Below, piece after piece: positions 1 to 9,278 of a DNA stretch of 64,000 nt. The notes under the pieces were generated by a model. That model made no database searches, was not told the DNA's origin, and saw only the letters and a list, made by a program, of their open reading frames with translations. Position 1 is the first letter of the stretch, and the number at the start of each line of letters is the position of its first letter. The position numbers and the translations under genes are program-made. This stretch comes from Xylanibacter ruminicola. GTDB taxonomy: Bacteria; Bacteroidota; Bacteroidia; Bacteroidales; Bacteroidaceae. The DNA is taken from contig NZ_FRBD01000004.1 in assembly GCF_900142525.1 (NCBI RefSeq), positions 62,001-126,000 on the forward strand. Reading direction: 5' to 3'.

Positions 1-4
1 TTTT

Positions 5-2155
5 TTACCTTTCCTTCACCCAGTAAACCCAACCGCGGGTTTTGCGCTCGCTCTCGAAGCGGTATTCGGGACGGCTCAGGAACTGACCAATCTTTACCAG
101 AGTGCCTTCGTCGGGCTGGTAGGCGCCTTTGAAGCTCTGCTTCAGGCGGTCGGAGATTTCCTTGACTGATAGCCATGTGCCGTTCTCCGGATTTTCCTTG
201 GGATGGCCAAGTGGCTTCTCAAATAGCGATAGCAACATCTCGCCAAGTCCGTTCATCTTCTGATAGCGCTGGTTGTGACGCATCAGGGCAGCCTCTTCTT
301 CCTTGGTCAGGAAATAGCGCTCGCGAAGCTGTTCCACCTCGTATTTCAGCTGGGCATACAGCTGATTGTAGTCGATAGGTGTCTCAAAGTCGATGTCGCC
401 ATCTACCATCACACAGATAAAACGTCGCGAACCCGTTGGGTCAACCAGTGGCATCAGCTCGTTGGTAGTACCGATAAACGACGCATAGCGGCGATGGCTG
501 GAGTAGGCGGTGCCATAAGGCGGACGATACTTCAGTTCGCTCGTCGACACCAGGTATTTTAGCAGAATCTGCTGGCGCTGGGTAATCTTATCAAACTCGT
601 CGAGGTTGATAAGGGCAAACGAGGTGAGACCCAGGTTCAGGTCGTGCTCGTTCTTGAAGTTGATGCGGTCGTTATAGTACTCACGCTGCTCCCTCGGTAG
701 CAGGATGCGACAGAAGCTGGATTTGCCACAGCCCTGTCGGCCTATCAATAGCGGTACGAGCGCATTACCCGTCAACTGACCCTTTCCTTTCCACATGGCC
801 ACCATCGACCGCATCCAGATATGGAACAGATGAGGCCACTCCTCATAATCGGTCTTGATTCTACGAGCCAGCGCCTCTACGCGATCCTTGCCGTCCCAAC
901 GGGGCAGATGCTCCAGAAAATCGTCCATAGGGTCGTAGAGTGTGATGTCGTTGGAGTTGACATACCGCATGATGTCCTTGTCCCAACACTTGATACCTTG
1001 CGACAGAGCGTTGATGGTGATAGAGTTACGCGCTTCGGTAGTCAGATCCTGGAACGAGAATCCCAGTCCCGTCTTCATGCGATACTCAGCCACACCTCGC
1101 ATCACATTCTTACGCAGTTCGTAATTGGTATTCAGGAAGATGTCTATCTTCATCATCAGTAACGTCTCCTGTGGGATGTTCTTCAGCGGACGGACCATGT
1201 TCTTGCGCTTGTAGTACTGTCGCTCGTGCTCCTCGCGATAGGCATTCTCAAAGATTTTCTTCACCACGTCGGGCTGTTTACCAAGCGACAGAGAGTACAG
1301 CGCCTGCCTCTGTGCGAAGGCCATATCCAGGCCCGACTCGCGGCAATAGCCTGCCAATCGCGTTAGTATCAGTTCATGGCGCCCTTCTTCTTCGGTTATT
1401 CCTTCTACGTCATCGTAGGCTTTGGATAGATTGTACTCGTAAATCAAGCACATCGAGTGGTAACGGTTGCGCCCTGGAACAATCTCGTCGGGCAACTCGT
1501 CCTTGGGTTGCAAGGGCTTCAATGCCTGCTCCACGCTGGTGGTATCGGTATAGAATGGCTGAGCAGCGGGATTATAAAACAGACCTGCATCGGCACCCAG
1601 ATAGCAGGTACGCTCCAAGTGGGGCTCCAGCTTGTCGATGGTCACACCTAGTTGGGCGTTATACACCAGTCGGGCCTTTTCATATAGATTAAGGTGGAAG
1701 CGCTTGATGTCATCTTCGCCTTCAGGTAGGCCGCCGCCAAACAATTCCCCTCTACACACTATCTTCACACTCCGCCCACTGGCCCCGACAAAAGCCAGCA
1801 ATGTCTGTGGCATCAATGCCGCACCCTGACGGATGGCCACTGCTTCGTCATAGCTCACCAGATTGTTGACTTCGAGTAGTACCATGCCGGTATACGACTT
1901 ACGTATACGCTGATGATTGCGGTTCTCAAGTTCTGAGGCAAAGCACACACGTGGCAGCTTGTCGGTAAAGTTGTTGGCACCGTCTACACTGCCGTCGTCA
2001 CGTCTTTTGAGTTCAGTGTATAGCGATATGTTGCTTACCTGTAGCACCTCATTTCTAAACTCACACCCTTGTATCATTCTTACGACTTCAGATAGTTCCA
2101 ACCCTCTGAGCGTTTCAGAGTTGCGATAGTTCTTAACGATTGTAATCTTCTGCAT
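5..2155 (-). CDS. BT4734/VapE-family primase-helicase
   Basis: 716-residue protein, complete at both ends. The N-terminal third resembles the BT4734-like (VirE N-terminal) domain, including the stretch ASGRSVKIVCR. The rest is a VapE/D5-type ATPase: Walker A GRQGCGKS near residue 475, Walker B FALINLDEFD near 515, then FIGTTN (sensor-like) and SRRF. The family is linked to mobile and phage-like elements, where such proteins are thought to act in DNA replication; no activity is proven for this clade. Partner genes often seen in Bacteroides would lie outside the window. A consensus promoter sits 40-70 bp upstream, and the spacer behind it is full of ATGAATAGT repeats, which could be its binding or control sites (inference). 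Family call is firm; role is inferred. Confidence 0.85.
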   Translation of the reverse strand: MQKITIVKNYRNSETLRGLELSEVVRMIQGCEFRNEVLQVSNISLYTELKRRDDGSVDGANNFTDKLPRVCFASELENRNHQRIRKSYTGMVLLEVNNLVSYDEAVAIRQGAALMPQTLLAFVGASGRSVKIVCRGELFGGGLPEGEDDIKRFHLNLYEKARLVYNAQLGVTIDKLEPHLERTCYLGADAGLFYNPAAQPFYTDTTSVEQALKPLQPKDELPDEIVPGRNRYHSMCLIYEYNLSKAYDDVEGITEEEGRHELILTRLAGYCRESGLDMAFAQRQALYSLSLGKQPDVVKKIFENAYREEHERQYYKRKNMVRPLKNIPQETLLMMKIDIFLNTNYELRKNVMRGVAEYRMKTGLGFSFQDLTTEARNSITINALSQGIKCWDKDIMRYVNSNDITLYDPMDDFLEHLPRWDGKDRVEALARRIKTDYEEWPHLFHIWMRSMVAMWKGKGQLTGNALVPLLIGRQGCGKSSFCRILLPREQREYYNDRINFKNEHDLNLGLTSFALINLDEFDKITQRQQILLKYLVSTSELKYRPPYGTAYSSHRRYASFIGTTNELMPLVDPTGSRRFICVMVDGDIDFETPIDYNQLYAQLKYEVEQLRERYFLTKEEEAALMRHNQRYQKMNGLGEMLLSLFEKPLGHPKENPENGTWLSVKEISDRLKQSFKGAYQPDEGTLVKIGQFLSRPEYRFESERKTRGWVYWVKER

Positions 2156-2192
2156 TTTTTTGCGATCTTAATTGGTTTGTTTATTGCGACTG

Positions 2193-2224
2193 CAAAGATA
2201 ATAAAAAAAAAGCCGAATTCCAAA
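2193..2224 (-). promoter_or_regulatory. Promoter of the primase-helicase gene
   Basis: On the minus strand the -7 element TATCTTTG (2193-2200) is separated by exactly 20 bp from a -33 TTTG (2221-2224). This matches the Bacteroidetes sigma-ABfr consensus. The start codon lies 38 bp downstream. Confidence 0.7.
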
Positions 2225-2254
2225 TTTTCTAATGAGAAAATCAATAAATTACGG

Positions 2255-2660
2255 CCAACTATTCATAAAAACGTTCTATGTTGTTGAGTATCAGCATTTT
2301 AACACTATGAATAGTTGGCACCAACTATTCATACACTATTCATGGTGATTGGTGAATATGTATTTTATATGACATAATTAGTATGAGTAAATAGCGATAA
2401 AATGGTTGTTTCCAACAGTTATATTAATGGGTTACATATCGTCACATCGGCGGTGACACTATGTCACGACCATGGTTACAGAGTGTCACTCCGAAAGTTA
2501 CTACTACGTAACTGACTCATCTTCAATGCGATAATGACTATTGAACAGGTGCAAGATGACGTCTGAACGGCCGTTTATGAATAGTTATATGCTGAAAAGG
2601 AGGCACTATTCATATGCTAAACCATTGATAATAAGCTGTTTACACGTAATATGAATAGTT
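2255..2660. repeat. ATGAATAGT iteron-like cluster
   Basis: Seven copies of ATGAATAGT or its complement ACTATTCAT lie in about 400 bp without a long ORF: 2258-2266, 2307-2315, 2324-2332, 2335-2343, 2577-2585, 2605-2613 and 2651-2659. Two form a perfect inverted repeat with 12-bp arms and a 2-bp spacer (2307-2332). Between them lie other small palindromes: GTGACA/TGTCAC around 2452-2466 and AGTTAC/GTAACT near 2498-2515. The layout resembles iterons of a replication origin or stacked operators upstream of the primase-helicase gene. The role is inference. Confidence 0.7.
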
Positions 2661-2797
2661 GAAGCACTTTTTTGTATTTTTTTTGAGAAGAAATTTTGTA
2701 ATTTGATAAAAAATGAGTACATCCGTCAGGCCGCCCGCAAATGCGGTTGGAAAGAACCGTTGGAGTTCAATGGCTACGTTGACGATTACCTATGGTA
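2655..2797 (+). pseudogene. Possible 3' remnant of a lost gene
   Basis: An open frame without a clear ATG ends at TAA 2795-2797 and reads EYIRQAARKCGWKEP from 2715, then a tail ending in DDYLW. The composition looks like real protein, while the sequence before 2700 is AT-rich spacer. No family was recognised. It could be the tail of a deleted gene or chance; a TTG at 2703 would give only 31 residues. Confidence 0.3.
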
Positions 2798-2823
2798 AGA
2801 ATCACGGGGCGTGAATCACAAAA

Positions 2824-2849
2824 AATCCTCCATATCGCTATGGAGGATT
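2824..2849 (-). terminator. Rho-independent terminator of amylase gene
   Basis: Perfect 11-bp stem AATCCTCCATA/TATGGAGGATT with a 4-base loop. Reading the minus strand it is followed by a T run (TTTTTT). It sits 20 bp after the stop of the GH13 gene. Confidence 0.85.
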
Positions 2850-2868
2850 CAATCTTCTATTTTATTAT

Positions 2869-4824
2869 TCAGAACTCAAGAATGAGCGTCTGGCGGGGCT
2901 TGAGCTCCTGATTCTTCGACAGGTCGAAATAGCGGTTGGTCAGGATGTCCTTGGCCTTGAGGGTCTTGCCAATGACCTCGGCATAGCGCGACACATCGAA
3001 GGTGGCGGGCTTTGAGGTGCCATTCAGAATGGTGAGCGCAGTCTTACCCTGATACTGGCGGGCGATGACATAGATGCCGTTGAACGGGGTGAACTGCGTT
3101 TGCTTGCCCTTGATGATGACATCGTTACCCTGGCGCCAGTGGAGCAGACGAGAGAGCCAAGAGAACATGGCCTGCTCTGACTTTGAGCGTCCTTCCTTGG
3201 TAAAGCAGTTGTGTGTATCGCCAGGGAATCCGCCTGGGAAGTCCTTACGCACGTTGCCATCGGTCTTCTCCTTAGTACCGTTCATCAACACCTCGGTACC
3301 ATAATAGAGCTGAGGGATACGATTCACGGTGAGCAACAGGGCCAGCGCCTGCTTCAAGGCGAGTGTATCCTTGCCATTACCCAGGAAACGGTCGGTATCG
3401 TGATTCTCGATGAATGCCATCACACTCGATGGATTGGGATACAGATAATCGTAGACAAACGAGTTGTAGAGGCGATTGAGACCATTCCACCAGCCATCGG
3501 TCTCCTCGTTCTTAGCCTGATTGAGCTTGTCGAAGAAGCTGAAGTCCATGACGGTCTTAAGATAGGTGTTGGTTAATGGGTGTTGGGTGTTGGTGGATGG
3601 TGTGATTTTTGAATCCTTCTGCCAAGCAGCGGTATAGGCAGGTTCTGTAACCCAAGTTTCACCAACAGTGTTGAAGTTGGGATACTCCACATCAAGCTCC
3701 TTCATCCACTGAGCCATCGCATCGGCATAGGCATAAGGATAGGTATCCATGCGGATGCCGTCGATACCCACGGTCTCAATCCACCAGATAGAGTTCTGAA
3801 TGAGATAGCGCATCAAGTGTGGATTATGCTGATTCAGGTCGGGCATAGAAGGCACAAACCATCCCTCAACAGTCTCTTTCAGATCAATCTCCGAAGCGTA
3901 AGGATCAACCACTGGAGTGAGTTTGTAGCTGGTCTGCAGATAAGCCGACTTTGCAGGCTCAGAACCATCGGCATTGGCTGTAAAGCCAGTCATAGGATCA
4001 CGGCCGCTCTGCTTCTCTGTGAGCCATTCTGGCGTATTAAGCCAGTCTTTGCTGGGCATATCCTGAGTCCAAGGGTGCTCGAAACCACTGTGGTTGAAAA
4101 TCATATCCATCACAATCTTCAGTCCCTTCTTATGAGCCTCATCGCAGAGCAGCTTATACTCCTCGTTTGAACCAAAGCGGGGGTCTACCTTATAATAATT
4201 GGTGGTAGCATAGCCGTGATAGGTTGAGAAGCCGTTCTTTGAGTCAGGCGAGTCGTTCTCGAGAACGGGGGTAAACCAGAGGGCTGTAACGCCCAGCTCC
4301 TTGAAGTAGTCGAGATGCTCGCGGATACCATTCAAATCGCCACCATGACGCAGACTGGGCTTTGAGCGATCCTCAACATAGTTACGCATACCCTTGATCT
4401 GCTTGGGGTGATTGGCACCCTGGGCAAAACGGTCGGGCATCAGCATATAGAGCACATCGGCATTGGTAAAGCCCATACGCTTGTCGCCGCTCATCTCGCG
4501 CAGCTTGAGCTGGTATTGTACCTTGGTTTTGCCAAAGTTCAGTGTCATAGTACCTGGCTGAGCACCACGCAGATTCATGTAAACGAGCAGATAGTTGGGC
4601 GAATCGAGGCGCACCAGACTGTCGATGACCACTCCGGGATAATCGGTTGTTACACTTGCAACATCGCGGATGCCTTTACCGTACACCATCAACTGCACCT
4701 GCGGATTTTTCATGCCTACATACCAGTCGGTGGGTTCGATACGGTCAATAACGGTCTTTTTTGCTGCACTCATTGATAAAACGTTTGCCATCAAGATGGC
4801 GGTTACTAATAAAATTCGTTTCAT
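2869..4824 (-). CDS. SusA-like GH13 alpha-amylase/neopullulanase
   Basis: 651-residue exported glycoside hydrolase. Signal peptide MKRILLVTAILMANVLSMSA is followed by a cyclomaltodextrinase-type N-terminal beta domain and a GH13 barrel. Catalytic triad: nucleophile D360 (GIRMD), acid/base E389 (TVGETW), D476 (ENHD); the region-I motif is DMIFNH. It should cut alpha-1,4 bonds of maltodextrins or pullulan, probably in the periplasm. A longer frame runs back to 4881, but the promoter at 4858-4865 lies inside it, so ATG 4824 is preferred. Residues about 407-420 (TPSTNTQHPLTNT) come from a 7-bp tandem array not expected in this family. It shares a strand with the HTCS gene upstream but has its own promoter. 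Confidence 0.9.
   Translation of the reverse strand: MKRILLVTAILMANVLSMSAAKKTVIDRIEPTDWYVGMKNPQVQLMVYGKGIRDVASVTTDYPGVVIDSLVRLDSPNYLLVYMNLRGAQPGTMTLNFGKTKVQYQLKLREMSGDKRMGFTNADVLYMLMPDRFAQGANHPKQIKGMRNYVEDRSKPSLRHGGDLNGIREHLDYFKELGVTALWFTPVLENDSPDSKNGFSTYHGYATTNYYKVDPRFGSNEEYKLLCDEAHKKGLKIVMDMIFNHSGFEHPWTQDMPSKDWLNTPEWLTEKQSGRDPMTGFTANADGSEPAKSAYLQTSYKLTPVVDPYASEIDLKETVEGWFVPSMPDLNQHNPHLMRYLIQNSIWWIETVGIDGIRMDTYPYAYADAMAQWMKELDVEYPNFNTVGETWVTEPAYTAAWQKDSKITPSTNTQHPLTNTYLKTVMDFSFFDKLNQAKNEETDGWWNGLNRLYNSFVYDYLYPNPSSVMAFIENHDTDRFLGNGKDTLALKQALALLLTVNRIPQLYYGTEVLMNGTKEKTDGNVRKDFPGGFPGDTHNCFTKEGRSKSEQAMFSWLSRLLHWRQGNDVIIKGKQTQFTPFNGIYVIARQYQGKTALTILNGTSKPATFDVSRYAEVIGKTLKAKDILTNRYFDLSKNQELKPRQTLILEF
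3565..3606. repeat. 7-bp word array inside the amylase gene
   Basis: Six consecutive heptamers on the plus strand: GGTGTTG, GTTAATG, GGTGTTG, GGTGTTG, GTGGATG, GTGTGAT. In the gene it encodes a Thr/Asn/Pro/His stretch shortly after catalytic E389. The same words occur in the pseudouridine synthase gene at 58796-58830. Confidence 0.85.
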
Positions 4825-4857
4825 TTTTGTTCTTAGTTTATTCTCTGTTCTCTGCTG

Positions 4858-4865
4858 CAAAGGTA
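4858..4865 (-). promoter_or_regulatory. -7 element for the SusA-like amylase gene
   Basis: TACCTTTG on the minus strand, 34 bp upstream of ATG 4824. A -33 TTTG is not obvious. Its position decides the start codon, since the longer frame would begin upstream of it. Confidence 0.6.
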
Positions 4866-4938
4866 GGGATTTTTCTGACACGTTGTTCTCATCAGAAATG
4901 AAATCCCACCGATGGCAGTGGCAAACGATTGCACAATC

Positions 4939-7900
4939 CTATCCTTTGTACTCTGTAGGCGTAACACCAAACTGTTTCTTAAACACTACCGAGAAGTGGC
5001 TCTGCGTGCTGAATCCCGTCATATCGGCTATCTCGGCCACCGTATGCTTACCGCCCTTCAGCAGCTCGGCAGCACGATTCAGCTTATAAGTACGGAAGAA
5101 GCTACTTGGTGTCTCGCCCGTCAAGCCCTTGATCTTGTAATACAGCTTGGTGCGCGATATATAGAGCATCTTGGTGATGCGCGTCACATCCAGTTCAGAG
5201 TTAGACAGCTCTTCCTCCATCAGCTTATACAGTTCTTCCATAAAATGCTTATCCTGCTCCGACAGGGCATTATCCACACCTTCGTCTTCGGTAGTAGTGG
5301 CCTTGGCGAGCAACTTGCGCACACGGTCGCGATTCTTGAGCTGCGACTGGATAAGGGCAGAGAGCACGGCAGGCTCGAACGGCTTGGTAACGTAGGCATC
5401 GGCACCCACATTCAGACCCTCTACCTGATTCTCGGCTGTGATCTTTGCCGTTACCAGAATCACGGGGATATGACTCAGCTGGATATCCTGCTTGATCTCC
5501 TGACACAGCTGGTAGCCATCCTTACCAGGCATAGCCACATCGCTCAGCACAATGTTGGGTTCTTCGGCCCGCATCTCCTCTAAGGCCGTATCGGCATCGA
5601 GACAGGTTATCAGGCGATAGTCGTTCGAGAAGAGCAGACGCATGTAGTTGATGATTTCGGTATCGTCGTCGACGATGAGAATGGTGGGACGATTGTCGTC
5701 TGTTGGCAATTGAACATTCTTGGACAAGCCAAGCGGCGAAGCCGAGCGGACCATTGAACATTGAACATTCACTGCCTGCGGTGTGTCGATAATGCGGTAG
5801 TCGGCGATGCCGTCGCCTTCCAGTGGGCGGCGTTCTTCTTGGGTATAGGCCTGTTCATTCATTGGGTAGACCAGTGTGAACACGGCACCAGTACCTTCCT
5901 GGCGGTTGCCGGCTGTCAGACTGCCGTGATGCAGTTCGGCCAGTCGGCGCGAATAGTACAGGCCAATGCCTGTTCCCCAGTTCACAACAGCCTTGGTTTG
6001 ATTATCCAGCTGGTAATAGCGTTTAAAGATATTCTCGCACTGCTCTTCAGGTATTCCCTTACCTGTATCTGCAACACTCACCTTTACCTTATTATCTACT
6101 ACATCCAACTGCACATCAATCCTACCCCCGCGTGGTGTGAACTTCAGAGCATTCGACAACAGATTGGTTACTATCTTCTCCAGTTTGTCGCCATCAGTCC
6201 ATGCCATCAGCTGGTCTTCCATACCAAAGCGGTTCAGCGTCAGTCCTTTCTCTTTGACATTAAACTCGAACGTATCACAGATGTCGTTCATCAGTTTCAC
6301 CACATCTATCTGTTCCACACTTAGGCGTAGACTGTCGTTCTCCAGCTTATTAAAGTCCATCAACTGGTTCACAAGCTTAAACATGCGCTGGATGCTACGC
6401 TGGGCAATACTGAGCAGACTACGTTCTTCGCCATCAATAGAATCGCTCTTAGCCAACTGTCCCACAGGACCGGCAATCATCGTCAATGGTGTACGGAACT
6501 CATGCGCGATATTGGCAAAGAAACTCATATTCATCTGGTTGGTACGCAGTTCCTGTTCCTTCTCCATCTGTGCCTGACGGGCAGCACGGCGTGCAGCCAC
6601 CACACGACGAGCATTGCGATAGAGATAGTAGGCAATAGCTGCTGCCAAAGTCAGATAGATGAGCCATGCCCACCACGAGAACGCCGGCGCTGGTTCAACA
6701 ATCACACTTATCTTGCGCTCATCGCTGGTTGCTTCGTCACTGGCACTGTCGGATGTACGTACTCGGAACGTATAGTGCCCCGATGGCAGATTGGCATAGC
6801 CGGCAGCATGACGGCTGCCCGCATCTATCCAGTCACTGTCAAATCCATCAAGTTTATAATAATAATGTACACGCTCGTATTCGCCAAAGTCAAGGGCCGT
6901 ATAAGAAATGCTGAAACTATTCTGACTATGTTCCAGGCGAATTTCACTACAACTGTCGAGCATGGCATCTATAGGACCGTCAGCCATAGGACGAACCAGC
7001 TGATTGTGGATCTTCAAATCACAAAACTTCAGTGGGAGCTTACGCAGCGTGTCTATCTCGGCAGGGTTGAACATGGTTACACCATCTGATCCGCCAAACA
7101 CCAGACTACCGTTAGGCAATCGGCACGAAGCACGGTCGCAGAACTCATCGCCAGCCAGTCCGTCGGCCTTATACAGTGCCGTGATGCTACCTGTCTTAGC
7201 ATCCAGTCGGTTCAGTCCTTTCATAGTGCTTATCCACAGATTGCCTTGCTGATCTTCCTCAATGGCCCCAACATCCGAACACGACAGTCCTGCTATGCGT
7301 TTCATCTGATTGGTCTGAAGGTTGTAGCACAGCAGACCGTTGCTTACTGTACCTATCCACACGTTGCCGTGCTTATCCTGATGCATGTCGGTAGGGATAT
7401 ACACACTCTTACGGATGCATCGCTGCATATCGGGAATCTCCTGCTGACTCAGTTTCCCTGTCTTCGGGTCCATTTTCATGATCTGCTGATAGAAAGCCGA
7501 AATGAGCATAGTGCCATCGTTAAGTTTCAGCAGCGATGGGATAAAAGTAAAGTCCACATTGAACGCCTGTTTAGCTTCAGGCTGATTAGCACCTGGTCGG
7601 AAGGCCACGATGTAGGTGGAACTGGTTGATGCCCACACTGTTCCATCGTCAGTCTGTTCAAAATCCATCGTTGCCCACACAGGCCACTGGCTCAATATGT
7701 TCAGTCGGGCACCATCGTACTGGCATTTCATCACGATGTTAGTGGTAGACAGCCACAACAGCCCATCGCGATCGCAGAACAGATGGGTAATAGCATTCTT
7801 CTTCTCACCAGCAGGCAGGCCAGCAATGTCTATCCGCTCGGCTTTCTGGGTGGTTGAGTGATACACAAACAGTCCTTTCCTCAGTGTTGATACCCATAGA

Positions 7901-8997
7901 TTCTCTTGTTTGTCCATTGCTACAGCAAGAACCGATGAGTTCTCTATCACACGGTTAAGATAGTTGTCGCTGCCGCCGAATTTCTCTTTATAGTAATAAT
8001 CGGCAAATATACCCTTATCGTATGTGCCTAACCATATATTCTTACGCGAATCCTGGAATATCTTAGTAACGTATGCATCGGGCACAGGCAATGTAAAATT
8101 GGCATCGTCCTGACCACGCAGCGTATGGGTCAGCAGATTCAATTCAAACAGACCGTTGCGCGATGTGCTCAGAAGTATGGTGTTGTTCTCTAGCAGACAG
8201 GCAGCCTGTAGCACACTGCCATGGGCTGTAAGCCTATCCATCATCTCGCTACTCAGTGGGATGGGCTGTTGCGATTTTGTATCAAACAGCAGCAGTGTAC
8301 CATTACCCGATGCCAATATCAGCCCATTAGGCAACAGTTCAAAGAAGTATAATCCAAGGTGTTTATGATCCTTTATTTCCTTTTTGAGTTTAAACGTCTC
8401 ACCACTATATATCAGCAGATTGTCAGAACCGGCCAACAGGATGTCGTCGGCAGCATCAATAAAACAGTCGCCCCACGACTGATTGGTCATGGTGCGGTTT
8501 ATCTTAGACAGAAAAATGTTATGTTGCTCGTCATACTGAAGCAACTCCATCCCATTATATACAAACAAACGTCCTTTTTTATCCATCAACAGTTTCCGGA
8601 CGTTGCGGTTACCCGTCTGCATAGGTACATTTTCAAAGTTGTCATACTTGGTATACCGGCACACACCATTGACAGTGGCCACCCACAAGCGCCCCTTCTT
8701 ATCACACAACAGACTCTGTATCTGATTGTCGGGCAGTCCTAATGAGTCGTATGTACAGAAATATTGGTGATACTCATGTCCGTCGTATCGGTTCAGTCCA
8801 CGGAACGTACCGATCCACAACTGTCCGGCAGCGTCCTCAGCCATACACTGCACACGGGAGTTCGACAATTCCTGAGCCACTACAAGATCATGTTCTTCGT
8901 CTTTATCACGGTTAGCTTTAGGTGTACCCTGATGATGACACGAGATAACCATCATAGCACAAACCACTGAAGCAAAGATTGATAAAAAAGGTTTCAT
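4939..8997 (-). CDS. Hybrid two-component regulator (HTCS)
   Basis: 1352-residue sensor-regulator. It has an N-terminal signal or anchor (MKPFLSIFASVVCAMMVISC), two seven-bladed propellers of Reg_prop repeats, a Y_Y_Y domain, one membrane helix (WWAWLIYLTLAAAIAYYLY), a histidine kinase (phospho-acceptor H832 in AHEFRTPLT), a HATPase, a receiver (D1153 in LSDVAMPG) and an AraC HTH at the end. HTCS proteins bind a specific oligosaccharide in the periplasm and activate the neighbouring glycan locus, here the divergent susCD operon at 9279. ATG 8997 is chosen because the alternative at 9027 falls in the -7 element. The linker around residues 1080-1100 holds an in-frame 29-bp repeat core flanked by 7-bp words (5707-5771). 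Confidence 0.95.
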   Translation of the reverse strand: MKPFLSIFASVVCAMMVISCHHQGTPKANRDKDEEHDLVVAQELSNSRVQCMAEDAAGQLWIGTFRGLNRYDGHEYHQYFCTYDSLGLPDNQIQSLLCDKKGRLWVATVNGVCRYTKYDNFENVPMQTGNRNVRKLLMDKKGRLFVYNGMELLQYDEQHNIFLSKINRTMTNQSWGDCFIDAADDILLAGSDNLLIYSGETFKLKKEIKDHKHLGLYFFELLPNGLILASGNGTLLLFDTKSQQPIPLSSEMMDRLTAHGSVLQAACLLENNTILLSTSRNGLFELNLLTHTLRGQDDANFTLPVPDAYVTKIFQDSRKNIWLGTYDKGIFADYYYKEKFGGSDNYLNRVIENSSVLAVAMDKQENLWVSTLRKGLFVYHSTTQKAERIDIAGLPAGEKKNAITHLFCDRDGLLWLSTTNIVMKCQYDGARLNILSQWPVWATMDFEQTDDGTVWASTSSTYIVAFRPGANQPEAKQAFNVDFTFIPSLLKLNDGTMLISAFYQQIMKMDPKTGKLSQQEIPDMQRCIRKSVYIPTDMHQDKHGNVWIGTVSNGLLCYNLQTNQMKRIAGLSCSDVGAIEEDQQGNLWISTMKGLNRLDAKTGSITALYKADGLAGDEFCDRASCRLPNGSLVFGGSDGVTMFNPAEIDTLRKLPLKFCDLKIHNQLVRPMADGPIDAMLDSCSEIRLEHSQNSFSISYTALDFGEYERVHYYYKLDGFDSDWIDAGSRHAAGYANLPSGHYTFRVRTSDSASDEATSDERKISVIVEPAPAFSWWAWLIYLTLAAAIAYYLYRNARRVVAARRAARQAQMEKEQELRTNQMNMSFFANIAHEFRTPLTMIAGPVGQLAKSDSIDGEERSLLSIAQRSIQRMFKLVNQLMDFNKLENDSLRLSVEQIDVVKLMNDICDTFEFNVKEKGLTLNRFGMEDQLMAWTDGDKLEKIVTNLLSNALKFTPRGGRIDVQLDVVDNKVKVSVADTGKGIPEEQCENIFKRYYQLDNQTKAVVNWGTGIGLYYSRRLAELHHGSLTAGNRQEGTGAVFTLVYPMNEQAYTQEERRPLEGDGIADYRIIDTPQAVNVQCSMVRSASPLGLSKNVQLPTDDNRPTILIVDDDTEIINYMRLLFSNDYRLITCLDADTALEEMRAEEPNIVLSDVAMPGKDGYQLCQEIKQDIQLSHIPVILVTAKITAENQVEGLNVGADAYVTKPFEPAVLSALIQSQLKNRDRVRKLLAKATTTEDEGVDNALSEQDKHFMEELYKLMEEELSNSELDVTRITKMLYISRTKLYYKIKGLTGETPSSFFRTYKLNRAAELLKGGKHTVAEIADMTGFSTQSHFSVVFKKQFGVTPTEYKG
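5707..5771. repeat. Repeat core c with 7-bp words, inside HTCS
   Basis: A 29-bp GC-rich core (5721-5749, beginning TGGACAAGCCAAGCGGC) is bracketed by heptamers CAATTGA, ACATTCT on one side and CCATTGA, ACATTGA, ACATTCA on the other. It is read in frame as SMVRSASPLGLSKN between the kinase and receiver domains. It matches 27 of 29 bases of the copy at 58984-59012 and 22 of 29 of the copy at 41684-41712. Confidence 0.9.
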
Positions 8998-9023
8998 TTT
9001 AGTCAATATTGTTGTAATTTGCT

Positions 9024-9031
9024 GCAAAGAT
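9024..9031 (-). promoter_or_regulatory. -7 element for the HTCS gene
   Basis: TATCTTTG on the minus strand, 27 bp upstream of ATG 8997. No clear -33 TTTG: that position is taken by the A-rich 8-bp array. Confidence 0.55.
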
Positions 9032-9040
9032 AAGAAAAAA

Positions 9041-9088
9041 GTAAAAAAGTAAAGGAGTAAAAAGGTAAAAAAGTAAAAAGTATAAAGG
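9041..9088. repeat. 8-bp GTAAAAAA array, HTCS/susC spacer
   Basis: GTAA recurs every 8 bases (9041, 9049, 9057, 9065, 9073) with decayed units after it. The rest of the 280-bp spacer (8998-9278) is AT-rich, non-coding, and holds the two divergent promoters. Confidence 0.75.
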
Positions 9089-9210
9089 CAAAAAGATAAA
9101 AAATGAACGAATAAGACAACTTTTAAACAAAATGAAAAACAACCATAGCGATTTGAACAAAGCGAAAAAACGAAAAACAGAATAAAAAAACATATTTTAA
9201 TAATTAGTTA

Positions 9211-9218
9211 TACTTTTG
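9211..9218 (+). promoter_or_regulatory. -7 element for the susC/susD operon
   Basis: TACTTTTG fits TAnnTTTG and lies 60 bp before ATG 9279. The lack of a -33 TTTG is consistent with a promoter needing an activator such as the divergent HTCS (inference). Confidence 0.6.
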
Positions 9219-9278
9219 CAGCCGAGATTTTGAAACCAAATATTTATTCTAACATTAACTCAAAACAATTAAAACTCA

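Noticed and set aside
2255..2660. Iteron cluster as a CRISPR array
   Set aside because: Repeats are 9-12 bp, irregularly spaced and in both orientations; no cas genes.
4670..5089. 139-codon plus-strand frame between amylase and HTCS
   Set aside because: Runs antisense across the ends of two real genes and over the amylase promoter.
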